Source: a virus
Strand: one strand, 5' to 3'
Length of the DNA: 28,946 bases
IMG/VR virus record: IMGVR_UViG_3300020171_000101
Coordinates: 1-28,946 of that record
Position 1 is the stretch's first letter. Each line of letters opens with the position of its first letter. Positions 14,956 to 22,831 of this stretch are shown piece after piece. The notes under the pieces were generated by a model. It saw only the letters and a program-made list of their open reading frames with translations. It was not told where the DNA came from and made no database searches. Made by a program: the position numbers and the translations under genes.

Positions 14956-16950
14956 TTATCTATCTATTACATACCAGGGACAATCTATTCCTGTTGTGTC
15001 AAATGTAGCCGTTGAACCGTTAATCGTCTGAGCGACCTCGGTTGAAACTGAACCCTTGTTGTCGAGTCGATATACTTTTTGACCAGCGGCATACGGAATT
15101 GAGAACGACGTTCCAACCCTCTGAAGTTGCGATGGAACTGTACCCCAATGGAAATGACCAGCTACTCCGACGTATCCCACGTCCCAATAAGCTCCAGTAT
15201 TTTTCCACTTTGCAACGGTAAGAACAACCAGCTTATCGGAAGCCGCAAACGACTGATTGGTAGCTGAATATATTGCCACAACTCCATCAACCGCTGGCGT
15301 CATCGTATACCCATTTAAAGTGATTGCTCTACCGGCTATTGAACCTAAAGCGCAACACACCTGATCAGAAGTAAAAACCAAGTACGTGCCATAATTAGTA
15401 ACCGTATAATTAGTAGCTTTTTGGAATATGTACGCACCCAAACCGGATAGCAACATCTGTTGCGGATTATTCGCTATGTCAAAGTAATTAGAAATTGAAG
15501 TTGACGAAGCTGTGCCAAAATTATATAACCATATTCCATCCCAATCGTATTCTAGGCCATATATAGCCATCATCAAATTACCCTCATATTGGTAATCACT
15601 AGGATAAACGTGGCCATATTCAGTTACAGTAAATGGTTTTGTTTTTGTAGCTTCTTCCTTAGTATTATGTACATTAACCATCCCTAGATTAGCGTCCGTC
15701 AACATACGAGCATTGGTTTTTGAAAAATTCGAATAGCTCCAAGATACACCTGGCGGATCAAAATAAGTATGACAATCATGGACATCGGAATAAGCCTCTG
15801 ATTCAGTTTCCGTAAAGTATGATTGACCACCGCCAACGGTAAGAATTAACGAATCTACTCCAAGGGTGCTTGTCAGATATGTTTTCATGGTGTCGCAATA
15901 ATCCGTGACTTTATTGTGCATAAAGGCAGTTATGTCGGCGACTTGTTGAGCGGGATAATATGCTAAAACTTTTCCGTAGGGTCTATGGAAGGTGAATGTT
16001 GTTAAGTCTTTTTCTGCTTTAATGTAGTAATAATCATCCCCTGGTTCATACGATAATCCAGTCAATCCCCATGCTGTTATGACATCAGACGGAGCAGTAT
16101 AATGTGCCGCAAGCCAAGTGTTCCATAAATCATCTAATTCATCTAAATAAAATTCAGGTGCAGGAGTATTAGTATAAAGAGTACTTGCCCTATCCCAAAC
16201 ACCAGTATCCCACCAGTCGGTTATCCATCTATCTTCATTGTTGATTTCTACCATAGCCACAATAGGGTCATCTTTGTAGGCGATACTTGTATAATCGTTG
16301 GTATGACCTAATAATTTATTGGCGTAGTCTTTTTGTAGCGCAATAAGTCGTGCATCGAATATATCGTAACCTCTGCCAAACAAACCACCTGGTATTTGAG
16401 AATAACTTGTTACCGAATCGCCTACTTCCTTGAATGGACGTGATACCTTAAGTCCTAAATCTAAATATATCCCCTTTGCTTTCAGTTTTGACACAAGATA
16501 ATCAAGGTTGTCCATTCCGGTCGTGCTCATGGTTTGGGATGTTCCGTCATTCTCCAATACGCCTAAAGGATAAAAATTGTCCATGTGATGAAATCTCATG
16601 GCGTTAAATCCAAAGAAGGCAAGATAATCTACCCCATAGTCAGAGTAGGCGTGGGAAGGGACATTGTCAGCGTAGGAATAGTTTGACCCAAAGAATTTAT
16701 ATCGTGAACCGTTGCGGATGAATTGCGTTCCTGATTTTGTGATGGCGTAAGCGTTACCGTCTAAAAGAAAACTGCCCACATTAGCCGGAGATGTAGCATC
16801 CATGTGGGCGTAGTCAAGGGAGAAGTCGTAGAAATCATCACTGGAAACATTTATGCCCGTGCTGGAAACTTTTGAAAAAGTAACACTACCCGAACATAAA
16901 TTAAATGCCAAGAAAAAGGTTATAACAGTTCCAAGCATAATTCTTCTCAT
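14956..16950 (-). CDS. exported clan-A glycoside hydrolase (putative depolymerase)
   Basis: The frame is open upstream to 17028, but the ATG at 16950 gives a signal peptide (MRRIMLGTVITFFLAFNLCSG) and avoids overlap with the upstream gene. Numbering from there, residues about 45-460 look like a TIM barrel of the GH-A clan. FFGFNAMRFHHMD matches the substrate-binding strand, MVEINNE gives the acid/base Glu239, and FTVTEYGH gives the nucleophile Glu444. The C-terminal 190 residues are beta-rich (LNGYTMTPAVDGVVAIYS, YAAGQKVYRLDNKG), as in accessory beta domains. It is too divergent by eye to assign a GH number. It probably hydrolyses a host surface glycan. A cleavable signal on a phage depolymerase is unusual. 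Confidence 0.7.
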   Translation of the reverse strand: MRRIMLGTVITFFLAFNLCSGSVTFSKVSSTGINVSSDDFYDFSLDYAHMDATSPANVGSFLLDGNAYAITKSGTQFIRNGSRYKFFGSNYSYADNVPSHAYSDYGVDYLAFFGFNAMRFHHMDNFYPLGVLENDGTSQTMSTTGMDNLDYLVSKLKAKGIYLDLGLKVSRPFKEVGDSVTSYSQIPGGLFGRGYDIFDARLIALQKDYANKLLGHTNDYTSIAYKDDPIVAMVEINNEDRWITDWWDTGVWDRASTLYTNTPAPEFYLDELDDLWNTWLAAHYTAPSDVITAWGLTGLSYEPGDDYYYIKAEKDLTTFTFHRPYGKVLAYYPAQQVADITAFMHNKVTDYCDTMKTYLTSTLGVDSLILTVGGGQSYFTETESEAYSDVHDCHTYFDPPGVSWSYSNFSKTNARMLTDANLGMVNVHNTKEEATKTKPFTVTEYGHVYPSDYQYEGNLMMAIYGLEYDWDGIWLYNFGTASSTSISNYFDIANNPQQMLLSGLGAYIFQKATNYTVTNYGTYLVFTSDQVCCALGSIAGRAITLNGYTMTPAVDGVVAIYSATNQSFAASDKLVVLTVAKWKNTGAYWDVGYVGVAGHFHWGTVPSQLQRVGTSFSIPYAAGQKVYRLDNKGSVSTEVAQTINGSTATFDTTGIDCPWYVIDR

Positions 16951-16969
16951 GCAAGACCCGAATTTTTGT

Positions 16970-18094
16970 TTATGCGGCATTTGAAATAATCGCATAGTTA
17001 TAAGTTGATGTATCCCCTGCTGTACCAATAACAGAAAATCCCGTTGCTGCTGTTATTGTAACAATATGAGGTTGAACACCGACCGTACCACCAACGGTAT
17101 TTAAAGAAATTATAATTACATCTGTAACAGCTATACTAGTGTTACTAATATCAACAGCTGTTGCCCCATTAAGAACAAAAGTTCCACATTTACCGTTCGC
17201 CCCTTGTTTCAAGACAATTCCCTTTGCAACGGTATTCATTACCAAATTACCTGTAGTTATAGTTACGTCAGTAGCAGGTTTTAGATTTATTTTCCCCAAT
17301 CCTGTCTGTATATTTCCATCAGTATTATCGTGAGAAAAATCAATCCAAGGTGTTGCAATACTTGCGTCTGCTGAGTAGATTCTAAAAACAGGATTTACAG
17401 AAGTCGCAGCAGGGGAACGGTTAGCATTTGCACCATCACCTGTTTCCATAAGTGAAAAATACCCACTTCCTGAAGCATGGTTACAAGGTATACTAAGTTG
17501 TAAATTATCATTTCCTATAGAAGTCATGCCAAAATTAATTTGATATGTCCCTTTGTTCATACTTAAATACTTGTCTATACCTCCTATATATGTTGTGTTT
17601 GTAAAAGAAACTGTTGCATTGGTAGTAGAACTTATCCCAATCGTATTTGATGAGGTTTCAAAATCGAAAGTTACATTTTCATTAACACCGCCACCCTTTA
17701 ACCCCTGTAATGTCACGATACCATTAGCGGCAGTTAACGATGCTCCCGTAGAAGAACCCAAATTTATAGTGGGTATGGTTGCTAATCCGGCTGAACTTAA
17801 AGAATAGACATTCGTACTATCGGAATCTAAAATATTCAGCATATTCGTTGTTGAACCGTCGATTTTCATAGTTCCTGAAAAACCTAACTGACTCCCCGTT
17901 CCTCCAATGGTTAAAACTTTCGTTGTCTTATTGAAAGTTAAATCAGAAGTCCCGCCAAAAGAACCGCCATCATTAAATTGGACTTGAGTGTCGGAACCGC
18001 CGGGGGTGACATCACTCCCCGCCCATCCTCCCTGCATAGCAAAACCAGTTCTTAACACCAACATCATTCCAATCAGTAAAAATAGTTTTTTCAT
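16970..18094 (-). CDS. tail fibre-like protein with signal peptide
   Basis: It starts after AGGGGGATTTAAT. Residues 1-19 (MKKLFLLIGMMLVLRTGFA) are a textbook Sec signal with an A-x-A-like end. They are followed by GGSDTQVQFNDGGSFGGTSD and LTFNKTTKVLTIGG, a motif of phage fibres and virion beta-structure proteins. Further Thr/Ser/Gly-rich strands fill the 374-aa chain, with no C-terminal chaperone visible. It is immediately upstream of the glycoside hydrolase, which suggests a fibre-enzyme pair on the host surface or virion. Confidence 0.65.
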   Translation of the reverse strand: MKKLFLLIGMMLVLRTGFAMQGGWAGSDVTPGGSDTQVQFNDGGSFGGTSDLTFNKTTKVLTIGGTGSQLGFSGTMKIDGSTTNMLNILDSDSTNVYSLSSAGLATIPTINLGSSTGASLTAANGIVTLQGLKGGGVNENVTFDFETSSNTIGISSTTNATVSFTNTTYIGGIDKYLSMNKGTYQINFGMTSIGNDNLQLSIPCNHASGSGYFSLMETGDGANANRSPAATSVNPVFRIYSADASIATPWIDFSHDNTDGNIQTGLGKINLKPATDVTITTGNLVMNTVAKGIVLKQGANGKCGTFVLNGATAVDISNTSIAVTDVIIISLNTVGGTVGVQPHIVTITAATGFSVIGTAGDTSTYNYAIISNAA

Positions 18095-18112
18095 ATTAAA
18101 TCCCCCTATTCC

Positions 18113-18616
18113 TTATAGATTTTTCTGTTGTGATATCTTCATATTAACTATAGTATCAGCGTTATTCGCTCCTGTCCCCGTGATTTTGAATCTTCCATAA
18201 GGAAGAACAACAGGAGATATTGCGACGTGAGACCAAATACCTTCTGTGGTTAGCGTAGTAACTATATCCGACATATTTACTGGCTCTGTATATGTAGCAT
18301 CGGCAACCCCTTCTGTAGTAGGAGACTGGAAACTCTGTTCCAACTCTATTGTCAAGCTGATAGTCCCCGCGCTTGATACGGCATAATACGAAGTTTCAAA
18401 GTATTCCCCTCTATTCAGTTTGAATGAATTTGTGTAAACTGTTCCTGTAGTTGCTACAGCGATATCTACACTCCCATTAGAAGCCTGGGTAACATTAGCC
18501 ACTGTAATATCACGAACATTTTCCGAAACATTACGCCCGCTGTGATCTAATCCAGCAAACACAATATTTGTTATTAATAAAAACCCTAGAACAAGAACTA
18601 AAACTTTACTTTTCAT
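18113..18616 (-). CDS. exported beta-sandwich protein, decoration-like
   Basis: The ATG overlaps the upstream stop (ATGA) and has GAGGGGGAAAAG before it. Residues 1-21 (MKSKVLVLVLGFLLITNIVFA) form a clear signal peptide. The mature part (about 146 aa) is beta-rich: DITVANVTQASNGSVDIAVA, GEYFETSYYAVSSAGTISLT and PYGRFKITGTGANNADTIV. It resembles small capsid-decoration or fibre-attachment domains. No cysteines or catalytic motif are seen. Whether it is on the virion or in the periplasm cannot be decided here. Confidence 0.55.
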   Translation of the reverse strand: MKSKVLVLVLGFLLITNIVFAGLDHSGRNVSENVRDITVANVTQASNGSVDIAVATTGTVYTNSFKLNRGEYFETSYYAVSSAGTISLTIELEQSFQSPTTEGVADATYTEPVNMSDIVTTLTTEGIWSHVAISPVVLPYGRFKITGTGANNADTIVNMKISQQKNL

Positions 18617-18885
18617 CTTTTCCCCCTCTTTTTATCAATCTTTATTTTATTAACAACAACTTTACTTATCCTATCAGTAATCGTCTGCGGCTTCTTTTCT
18701 TTCTCCACTTCAACAATAAGAAGCTGATAAATAACAATTTCTTCCGCGCTGATATGCCCGGATAAAATTATATTGTTATACACTTTTGGTTCAATCTCTA
18801 CCGGCACGTTTTTCCTGAAACAAAACTTTTTGCCATTATACTCTGTCAATATTAAAGGGTCGTGGCTAAGGTTAACAACTAACAT
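18613..18885 (-). CDS. 90-aa basic small protein, unknown
   Basis: The start at 18885 (MLVVNLSHDPLILTEYNGKK) has GGAGGAAAAATC just upstream, which is better than the ATG at 18939. It overlaps the end of the O-antigen-like gene by 7 nt. The first half is strand-rich (FCFRKNVPVEIEPKVYNNII) and the C-terminus is a Lys/Arg tail (NKIKIDKKRGKR). It is similar in character to small virion-associated proteins in tail modules. No function can be assigned. Confidence 0.6.
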   Translation of the reverse strand: MLVVNLSHDPLILTEYNGKKFCFRKNVPVEIEPKVYNNIILSGHISAEEIVIYQLLIVEVEKEKKPQTITDRISKVVVNKIKIDKKRGKR

Positions 18886-19895
18886 GATTTTTCCTCCTGC
18901 GTAATAAAACTTGAGATTATAAACATTAACGTAAACCATAAGCGCGGTATCTCAATTACGTAATCAAACATAGACACCACTAATACCGACACCATTGACA
19001 TCGTAGCTACATTAATTTTAAATAGTTTTCTTGCTTTCCATATCGCGTACCCTAACGCAAACATCCCAATCACACCTAAATCATAACCGAGTAATAAGAA
19101 TAAGTTGAACGAATCCGCGCCCAATGTATGGTAATACGCGCCTAACCCGTGTCCGATAAAAGGTATTTGCCCTATTCCTATAATCACCTGCGGGAATATA
19201 TCGTGTATCCTTACCCTGAACGCTTCAAATATATGTTTATGGAATAAAACTAATAACGCCACACTCCCGACGATAAATACTATTTTTCTGCTTAAAGTTT
19301 TAGCCATTGATAATAAATATAAACCTGTAGTTACTACCGGCGCGAACTGTTTGCCTATTATTGACAGGATAGGTATTATAAAAAATAACGGGCTGATTGA
19401 CAATAGTATCGGTGTAATAATTGCTAAATAATTAAATAGTCTGGGAGTTGTGCCAAATATGCCTCCGCTTAATGCCAGAGAATCTCCTGCTGGGACACCA
19501 AACGGAATAAAGTTTATACAATACCTTTGTACTAGCCATACCGCGCAGTTTATACCAGCAGCCCAAGCTATATATTTATAAAACTGGTTTACCTCACCCA
19601 TATAATTACAAACTAAATTCAATCCTATAAAAAAGAAAAAGACGTTTATTAAAACTCCTAGTGATTGTGTTTGGAATGAATGGATTGCTACACTTAACAC
19701 GCATAATGCGAACATCAAAACTATCCCTTTAGGGATAACTAATCCTATTTTTCTAGGCATAGATAATAACGACGCGATAAACAAAACCATTATCCCGATA
19801 TGAAAGAACATCAACTCGAATTTCTCAGGTTTTATCCCTATCGTATACGCTATTGGAGAGATTAGAAGCAGTAATTTTAATACTTTATCAAACAT
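18879..19895 (-). CDS. Wzy/O-antigen-ligase-like polytopic membrane protein
   Basis: The 338-aa protein has about ten hydrophobic segments, e.g. LMFFHIGIMVLFIASLL, IVLMFALCVLSVAI, FLLLGYDLGVIGMFALGYA and LWFTLMFIISSFI. A large loop carries RVRIHDIFPQVIIGIGQIPF, then GHGLGAYYHTLGADSFNLFL. This matches the Wzy_C/O-antigen ligase arrangement: loop Arg, a GxGxG turn, and the His/Asn region before a G-x-x-G membrane helix. Family members polymerise or ligate lipid-linked glycans at the inner membrane. Phage versions (D3 Wzy-beta type) change host O-antigen. It sits inside the capsid/tail gene block rather than with early genes. No Shine-Dalgarno is free: the purine run is inside a hairpin 8 nt upstream. 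Confidence 0.7.
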   Translation of the reverse strand: MFDKVLKLLLLISPIAYTIGIKPEKFELMFFHIGIMVLFIASLLSMPRKIGLVIPKGIVLMFALCVLSVAIHSFQTQSLGVLINVFFFFIGLNLVCNYMGEVNQFYKYIAWAAGINCAVWLVQRYCINFIPFGVPAGDSLALSGGIFGTTPRLFNYLAIITPILLSISPLFFIIPILSIIGKQFAPVVTTGLYLLSMAKTLSRKIVFIVGSVALLVLFHKHIFEAFRVRIHDIFPQVIIGIGQIPFIGHGLGAYYHTLGADSFNLFLLLGYDLGVIGMFALGYAIWKARKLFKINVATMSMVSVLVVSMFDYVIEIPRLWFTLMFIISSFITQEEKSC

Positions 19896-19903
19896 AGTTT
19901 GTT

Positions 19904-19933
19904 GAAGGGCGAAGGTTTTACCCCTCGCCCCTC
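19904..19933 (-). promoter_or_regulatory. 12-bp hairpin before the O-antigen-like gene
   Basis: On the minus strand GAGGGGCGAGGG (19933-19922) pairs with CCTTCGCCCTTC across a 6-nt GTAAAA loop. Ten pairs are Watson-Crick and two are G-U. The stem ends 8 nt before the ATG at 19895 and contains the only purine-rich (GAGGGG) sequence near that start. No U-tract follows. It may lower translation of the membrane protein or protect the upstream capsid mRNA. Confidence 0.5.
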
Positions 19934-19945
19934 AATCCTTATTTG

Positions 19946-20395
19946 TTAATAATCGTATACAACAGTTACAACCCCTGTCCCGTTTACAGCACTCGTATCG
20001 GCATAGATGCCAGTTGCGAATGGAGCGCCACCCAAAGGAAGCACTATTGTGTTTGAAGCTGTACCCATTTTAATATCAAACTTTGGTGTTCCTGTTGCAG
20101 TCAACGCATCGTAAACCTGAACATAATCCGCCTCAGTTACCCCGCTAAAAACCAATGTCTGAATATTGCAAGCGCCGGTATAAATTAACCCATCGCCAGT
20201 TTGTAAAGTAACAGCTTTAGACTTACCAACTGTATTTACCGCACCGCTTGAGCTGACCTCTGCTGCTGTTCCAGATGAAGCATCAGTAATTGAAACATAC
20301 TGCTCTGTTCCACCCCCGATAGACCTAGAGGAATCAGCAAAACTTACTCCCGCTAATCCCATAACCAAGAGGGCAATAAGAAATAACCTTTTCAT
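19946..20395 (-). CDS. exported capsid-associated/decoration-like protein
   Basis: The start at 20395 has GGAGGATAAT before it and gives a signal peptide (MKRLFLIALLVMGLAGVSFA) cut before DSSRS. The mature part (about 129 aa) is beta-rich: EQYVSITDASSGTAAEVS, IYTGACNIQTLVFSGVTEA and DYVQVYDALTATGTPKFDI. This style resembles virion-surface proteins located next to capsid genes. It directly follows the major capsid gene (14-nt gap), the usual place of a decoration protein. A Sec signal on such a protein is unexpected. Confidence 0.6.
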   Translation of the reverse strand: MKRLFLIALLVMGLAGVSFADSSRSIGGGTEQYVSITDASSGTAAEVSSSGAVNTVGKSKAVTLQTGDGLIYTGACNIQTLVFSGVTEADYVQVYDALTATGTPKFDIKMGTASNTIVLPLGGAPFATGIYADTSAVNGTGVVTVVYDY

Positions 20396-20409
20396 ATTAT
20401 CCTCCATGA

Positions 20410-21732
20410 TTATATTGTTCCTGGGTTAGGTGAAATACATTTGCAGATAACTAAGCTTGCGCCCTTGCCTCTGCGTTTATCAATCCTGACTTTGTGTCCG
20501 TAATACGCTTCAACGCCAAGCCCTATTTGTGCGCCATAATCATCTTTATCGCCAATAGGTGTTACATTCTCCGGCATAGCGCGGAAAACTGCTTGTGCTC
20601 CAAACCCGATTACGTTTGCTACATCCCTCTGTGTAACCAATGCGCCTGCTGAATGCTGTGCATCAGTCGTTCCAGAAGCGCCTCTTGTCACTGTGGTAAA
20701 CGTGCTGACTGTCTTACCGGTATAAGTCATTATTTCACTGCCAATCTGTAAAGAACCAGTTGACGAGAAAAATAATGTGTAATTTGCTTTGGTATTAGTA
20801 TCAGCAGCCACACCAACATAAACAGTTGACGCGGACGTTACTAATGTTGCCGATAAGGTTGTTTCCGGCCTTAATGCTGTACCTTGAGGAATCGGGAGTA
20901 ATGAGTATCTAGGATACAACACCATGTTGCGATAGATACCAGCTGCTCCTTCAAACAACGGATGCATCTGTCCTGAACCTTTAAATCTTTCCCAAGCTTC
21001 TTTAACAGTATTAACAAAAGAAGTGTTTTGGTTGAGATAATACTCTTCCATTTCTCCGTAACAAATACCGAAGATAGGAATTGTCCTGCCATTTGTTTTT
21101 GTTACGCGTAAAGGAATTGCGCCTTGACGAATCAGAGCCATACGGATCATGTTAATTTCAGTAGGCCCGAAATAATCGCTGTCAGTTGAGTTCAAAGAAG
21201 CTAATGCTGTTTTGCCATTTGCGTAGATTGTATCAACTTTAGCACTATCCAAAATAGCGATATCCGTATCATTATCAAACTTCCTGCTGAACCAATCTTT
21301 TAAGAGAGTTCCTGCTTGCTGAACCATCTCGAAATTGGCTTGCTTTGTAGCTTTCTTGGTAACTGCAACGGCATGACGAACATAATCTGCGGTAACTGTA
21401 AACGAACCAATCCCGAGTTTTTCTTCATTGCCCTTTAATACACTTTCCCCTGTAACGCCAGTACCCATTAATTGCTCAATGGTATTGAACGTAATCATAT
21501 CGCCATTGGCTCTCAACTGTCCTGTTTTGTCTATGATGGGCATAAACGACCCTTCTTTCCCTGACAACGAACCCCAGAACGATTCTCTATTGCCATCTGC
21601 TACAACGCCAGGGGCAAAAAATTCGGGAATCGCCGCATCAATCTCTGCAATGCCGGTAACGGTCATTTCAGTCGTCCATCCGCGGATATCGAGAAGCAAG
21701 GAAAGAAATAATAAACGTAGTTTCTTTAACAT
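20410..21732 (-). CDS. major capsid protein, N4-gp56 family, with leader and inserted domain
   Basis: The start at 21732 has AAGGAAATAAT before it. Residues 1-18, MLKKLRLLFLSLLLDIRG, look like a prepilin leader with Glu at +4 after the Gly. From residue 55 the N4-gp56 pattern is clear: NGDMITFNTIEQLMGTGVTG, then KGNEEKLGIGSFTVTADYVR and TKKATKQANFEMVQQAGTLL, with KDWFSRKFDNDTDIAIL after it. Near residues 290-368 a separate module is inserted (SLQIGSEIMTYTGK, TRGASGTTDAQHSAGALV), of a type that recurs in many phage virion proteins. The C-terminus resumes the capsid fold (GFGAQAVFRAMPENV, YYGHKVRIDKRRGKG). The scaffold-like gene lies immediately upstream. Confidence 0.85.
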   Translation of the reverse strand: MLKKLRLLFLSLLLDIRGWTTEMTVTGIAEIDAAIPEFFAPGVVADGNRESFWGSLSGKEGSFMPIIDKTGQLRANGDMITFNTIEQLMGTGVTGESVLKGNEEKLGIGSFTVTADYVRHAVAVTKKATKQANFEMVQQAGTLLKDWFSRKFDNDTDIAILDSAKVDTIYANGKTALASLNSTDSDYFGPTEINMIRMALIRQGAIPLRVTKTNGRTIPIFGICYGEMEEYYLNQNTSFVNTVKEAWERFKGSGQMHPLFEGAAGIYRNMVLYPRYSLLPIPQGTALRPETTLSATLVTSASTVYVGVAADTNTKANYTLFFSSTGSLQIGSEIMTYTGKTVSTFTTVTRGASGTTDAQHSAGALVTQRDVANVIGFGAQAVFRAMPENVTPIGDKDDYGAQIGLGVEAYYGHKVRIDKRRGKGASLVICKCISPNPGTI

Positions 21733-21749
21733 ATTATTTCCTTTCATTT

Positions 21750-22694
21750 TTATTGATTAACACTTTTTTGGTCATACTCTGCTCTTTTTTCACTAGGCAA
21801 AGCAAAATACTCTGCCTGACTTAACTTCCGAAAACCACCACTCCCACCTGCCGGAGCGCCTGCGCCTCCAACCGGAGCTAATATTCTTTTATTAGCTTTC
21901 CCGATTTCAACACCTTCTTTTTTCGCGGCTTGAATCATACCAGGAAACACACTTAGTTCTCTTGCAGCTTTACGCGTAGCGGAATACTGTTTCAACGGAT
22001 TCTTGTTATACTCGGTTTCCCAAATCTCGGTTGCCCTGTCGTATAACGCCTTATTGAAATTGGGATTAGTAGGTTTACCGTCTTTAAACTTCGGGTTAAT
22101 CATCGGGTAATCTTCCTCTAAATCGTTTTCAACTTGGGTCTTTTCCGCTATAAACTGCTGCATTTTACTATGTTCTTCCTTAGTCATTTTTTCTCTGCCG
22201 TCATACTGCTCATCAAAGATGTCTTGCACAAGTAACCGCATACTCTCAAGCACTTTAGGTTCAAACAATCCCTTATGCTCATCCGTAAACCGTGATTTCC
22301 TTGTTTCTTTTTGAAGTGCCTCTAACCTAATCTGTCCGTCCTCTGTCTCAACGGCTCTGATTCCAGAACCTTCAAGCGCCTTGCGTATGGAACCAAGATT
22401 CCTCTCGGTTAATCCTGCTTTGGTCTTGAAATTCCCGTATTCACTCTGTGTTCTCTGATACACTTCAAGAAGTTTTGTTGCTGCCTCTTCCGGGTTATCG
22501 CCAAACTCTCCGAATCGGGGTGTTACTTCGGCTGCTGCTGCGGAGCCGTCCCCGGCTTGTCCTGCATCACCCGAACCATTATCTAAAACGATGGCATTAG
22601 CATTACCTGTTCCCGCGCCTGCGGGGGCTGCTGCTCCTGCATCTCCCTCTTCACCTCGTTGGTCTAACCACAATTTCCGTAGAAACTTTAACAT
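21750..22694 (-). CDS. scaffold-like protein with prepilin-like leader
   Basis: The start at 22694 has AAGGAG 9 nt upstream; the frame extends 14 codons further but without a ribosome-binding site. Residues 1-14, MLKFLRKLWLDQRG, are leader-like. A Gly/Ala-rich acidic segment follows, then helical, highly charged sequence (NPEEAATKLLEVYQRTQSEY, DEQYDGREKMTKEEHSKMQQ). The C-terminus has a Gly-rich linker and a terminal helix (FRKLSQAEYFALPSEKRAEY). Acidic helical composition and the position just before the capsid gene are typical of scaffolding proteins. No protease motif is visible. Confidence 0.7.
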   Translation of the reverse strand: MLKFLRKLWLDQRGEEGDAGAAAPAGAGTGNANAIVLDNGSGDAGQAGDGSAAAAEVTPRFGEFGDNPEEAATKLLEVYQRTQSEYGNFKTKAGLTERNLGSIRKALEGSGIRAVETEDGQIRLEALQKETRKSRFTDEHKGLFEPKVLESMRLLVQDIFDEQYDGREKMTKEEHSKMQQFIAEKTQVENDLEEDYPMINPKFKDGKPTNPNFNKALYDRATEIWETEYNKNPLKQYSATRKAARELSVFPGMIQAAKKEGVEIGKANKRILAPVGGAGAPAGGSGGFRKLSQAEYFALPSEKRAEYDQKSVNQ

Positions 22695-22771
22695 TTTACT
22701 ACTCCTTATTTTTAGGGGTGCGTTTGTAAATACCATTATTTACTTGCGCCTATTCCCTGGGGTTACATTAA

Positions 22772-22808
22772 TAAAAAAGACGATAATCCCGATTTCTCGG
22801 AACTATCG
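22772..22808 (-). terminator. intrinsic terminator after the CRISPR mini-array
   Basis: On the minus strand CGATAGTTCCGA-GAAA-TCGGGATTATCG forms a 12-bp stem (22781-22808; two G-U pairs) with a GAAA tetraloop, followed at once by TCTTTTTTAT. It lies 23 nt past the last CRISPR repeat. It would end the transcript that carries the mini-array before the scaffold gene. Confidence 0.85.
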
Positions 22809-22831
22809 CCCATTGGAATATCAGTGGTGGC

